Below, in pieces: positions 21,324 through 22,776 of a DNA stretch of 22,776 nucleotides. The stretch's first letter is position 1, and each line of letters starts with the position of its first letter. The translations under genes were made by a program, and so were the position numbers. The notes below the pieces were generated by a model. It was not told the DNA's origin and ran no database searches. It saw only the letters and a list, made by a program, of their open reading frames with translations. Location of the stretch: NCBI GenBank assembly GCA_014796735.1, contig JAAVIG010000127.1:1-22776 (forward strand), given 5' to 3'. The stretch is from Oscillospiraceae bacterium (GTDB lineage Bacteria; Bacillota; Clostridia; Oscillospirales; Ruminococcaceae).

Positions 21324-22776
21324 TCACATTACCTTTCCGTTTGTTATTTCAATATGAAATTCGGCGCAAACAACAGGCAGCGGAATACGATATTTTTCCG
21401 CAAGGGCGGGGCCGCAGGCGTTGGAGCCTACGCCCGCCATTTTGCTGTCAACACAAATCACGCTGCTTTCGCACTTTTCAAGTTCAAAATTATGCCGCTT
21501 ACCCGCAAGCTCCTCTTGGGTATATTCCGAAGCGTTAAAGGAAAAGTCCCCCGACGCCGTGAATTTTACCCGTGTTTCTCCGTCCGTAACGGTCATATGC
21601 TTACAGCCGTAATGGGAGGAATTTTCCTGCGGGCGTATGTAATCCTCGTGCATTTCCTCGATAAGCGCGGAGAAATTGCCCATGTAGCTTGCCTGATGCT
21701 TGTCGATATAGCTTTCGTAAGGTCCGAAGCCGAAATATTCAACCTTGTTGAAGCTCTTTGGCATAAACAACCGTATGCCGAATCTCGGAAGAAACTTTAC
21801 CTTGTTTGAAAACTCGGCCTTGCATTTTACGGTGAGATAGCCGTCGGCAAAAACTGTATATACCGTGTCCATGTAGGCGTTGGGCTGATAAATGCTCCAG
21901 CCGAAGGACTGCCTGAGAGAAATTTCGACGCCGCGGGAGGTTTTCTCCGCTTTTACTCCGTAATTTCTCGCCGTGTTATCATGGAGATGTGCTCTGTACC
22001 AGTCGCCCTTCATAACGTCGTTGTCAACGGGGGCGCGGAAGAAGTTGAACGTCATCGGTCTGTCCAAAAGCTCTTTTCCGTCCGCAAGTATCGACTCAAA
22101 CGCAGAAATCCTCTTGTTAAAGCGGTAATAAATTCCGTTTGCCTTAACGTTGACAAATAAAGGCAGGTCTTCGAGGACAACAGACGAGCCGTCCTTTGAT
22201 TCCGCACATGCCGCGGGAGCGTCGCAGAGCTTTATCTGATCAAAGCATATTTCGCAGCCCTTTTCGCAGAACTCGGTATCCGATTTCGCGGTGAAGATAA
22301 AGCGGATATACGCTTCCTTGTCCTTTATTTCTCCCGCCTTGGGCACAATTATTTCGGTGCTGCCCATAGGACGGACGGAAAATTCAAGGCTGCCCTCGGC
22401 AAAAACGCCTTGGTCATATGTTATTTCATAGCGGCAGTCAAGAATATCTCCCGCGTTTTCAAATACAAGCATGCTTTTAAAAACAAAGCTATCGTTCTTT
22501 TCGCCCTTTTCAACCCGCACGGGACGGTAAACCTGCTTCAGCTCCAAAAGACCCGTGTGAGGAGTTCTGTCGGGATATGTAAGAGCGTCCATGCAGAAAT
22601 TCCCGTCGTTGTGCTTTTCGTTAAAATCTCCGCCGTAGCCGTATTTTGCCTTGCCGTCCTCGGTATATCCCAGAATACACGCGTGGTCGCTCCATTCCCA
22701 CACAAAGCCTCCGCAGAAGCGTTCATGTGAATAAAAGGCGTTATGATAATCCTCTAAGTCTCCGGGGCCGTTGCCC
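21324..22776 (-). CDS. GH2 beta-galactosidase-type enzyme, C-terminal half (5' part outside window)
   Basis: The minus-strand frame is open to the right edge and gives 483 residues. It begins with GNGPGDLEDYHNAFY and RFCGGFVWEWSDH, which in LacZ-type GH2 enzymes follow directly after the nucleophile block C-E-Y-x-H-A-M-G-N; the catalytic Glu therefore lies just beyond the window. Further on: FFRAPVDND (the LacZ small-domain R-A-P-x-D-N-D motif), LPRFGIRLFMP, YFGFGPYESYIDKH and RPQENSSHYGCKH, the usual C-terminal beta-sandwich (Bgal_small_N-like) motifs. No signal can be seen because the N-terminus is missing. It would remove terminal beta-galactose, for example from xyloglucan or galactan side chains. 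First known gene of the operon with the two GH5 genes. The GTG at 22703 is an internal Val codon. Confidence 0.92.
   Translation of the reverse strand, partial: GNGPGDLEDYHNAFYSHERFCGGFVWEWSDHACILGYTEDGKAKYGYGGDFNEKHNDGNFCMDALTYPDRTPHTGLLELKQVYRPVRVEKGEKNDSFVFKSMLVFENAGDILDCRYEITYDQGVFAEGSLEFSVRPMGSTEIIVPKAGEIKDKEAYIRFIFTAKSDTEFCEKGCEICFDQIKLCDAPAACAESKDGSSVVLEDLPLFVNVKANGIYYRFNKRISAFESILADGKELLDRPMTFNFFRAPVDNDVMKGDWYRAHLHDNTARNYGVKAEKTSRGVEISLRQSFGWSIYQPNAYMDTVYTVFADGYLTVKCKAEFSNKVKFLPRFGIRLFMPKSFNKVEYFGFGPYESYIDKHQASYMGNFSALIEEMHEDYIRPQENSSHYGCKHMTVTDGETRVKFTASGDFSFNASEYTQEELAGKRHNFELEKCESSVICVDSKMAGVGSNACGPALAEKYRIPLPVVCAEFHIEITNGKVM

Overview
The window reads as chromosome from a plant-polysaccharide-degrading Gram-positive gut anaerobe, most likely a Ruminococcus-like member of the Oscillospiraceae (inference). 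Reasons: strong AGGAGG-type ribosome sites, consensus sigma-A promoters with 17-bp spacers, several lipoprotein signal peptides, and a gene content of uronate and deoxyhexose catabolism, GH2/GH3/GH5 glycosidases and cyclic-di-GMP-type signalling proteins. No rRNA, tRNA, CRISPR array, phage or transposase gene was seen.

Left part (1-7673, + strand): the 3' part of altronate dehydratase (uxaA), then a run of small, more AT-rich accessory genes (two GNAT acetyltransferases, a PIN-domain protein with a 4-nt-overlapping small partner, another 62-residue protein, a Nudix hydrolase and a four-helix membrane protein). After these come uronate isomerase (uxaC), a FucA/AraD-type class II aldolase and rhamnulokinase (rhaB). 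Together uxaA, uxaC, aldolase and rhaB fit breakdown of galacturonate plus rhamnose, the two backbone sugars of rhamnogalacturonan I pectin.

Middle part (7674-13232): a well-formed promoter and a 13-bp perfect leader hairpin precede a BTAD-type transcriptional regulator whose C-terminus looks like a GGDEF fold without its catalytic residues. Its 3' end overlaps a gene for an SGNH-hydrolase lipoprotein. A cluster of palindromes, a second Nudix gene, a 108-bp MITE-like inverted-repeat element and a bidirectional terminator follow. A membrane-anchored polysaccharide deacetylase with a Thr/Ala/Pro-rich tail lies on the minus strand, divergent from class II fructose-bisphosphate aldolase.

Right part (13233-22776): a cytoplasmic GH3 beta-xylosidase/beta-glucosidase, then a membrane HD-GYP protein whose extracellular domain resembles a carbohydrate-binding beta-sandwich. 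Convergent to these, on the minus strand and read from the right edge, are the C-terminal half of a GH2 beta-galactosidase-type enzyme, two tandem lipoprotein GH5 enzymes, and an ABC-type sugar-binding lipoprotein with its own near-consensus promoter. Surface GH5 enzymes would cut beta-glucan or xyloglucan-like chains, the binding protein would capture oligosaccharides, and cytoplasmic GH2/GH3 enzymes would finish them; the HD-GYP protein may couple substrate sensing to signalling. A second, shorter copy of the MITE-like end sequence lies between the two convergent groups.

All family assignments come from reading motifs by eye; no database search was made.
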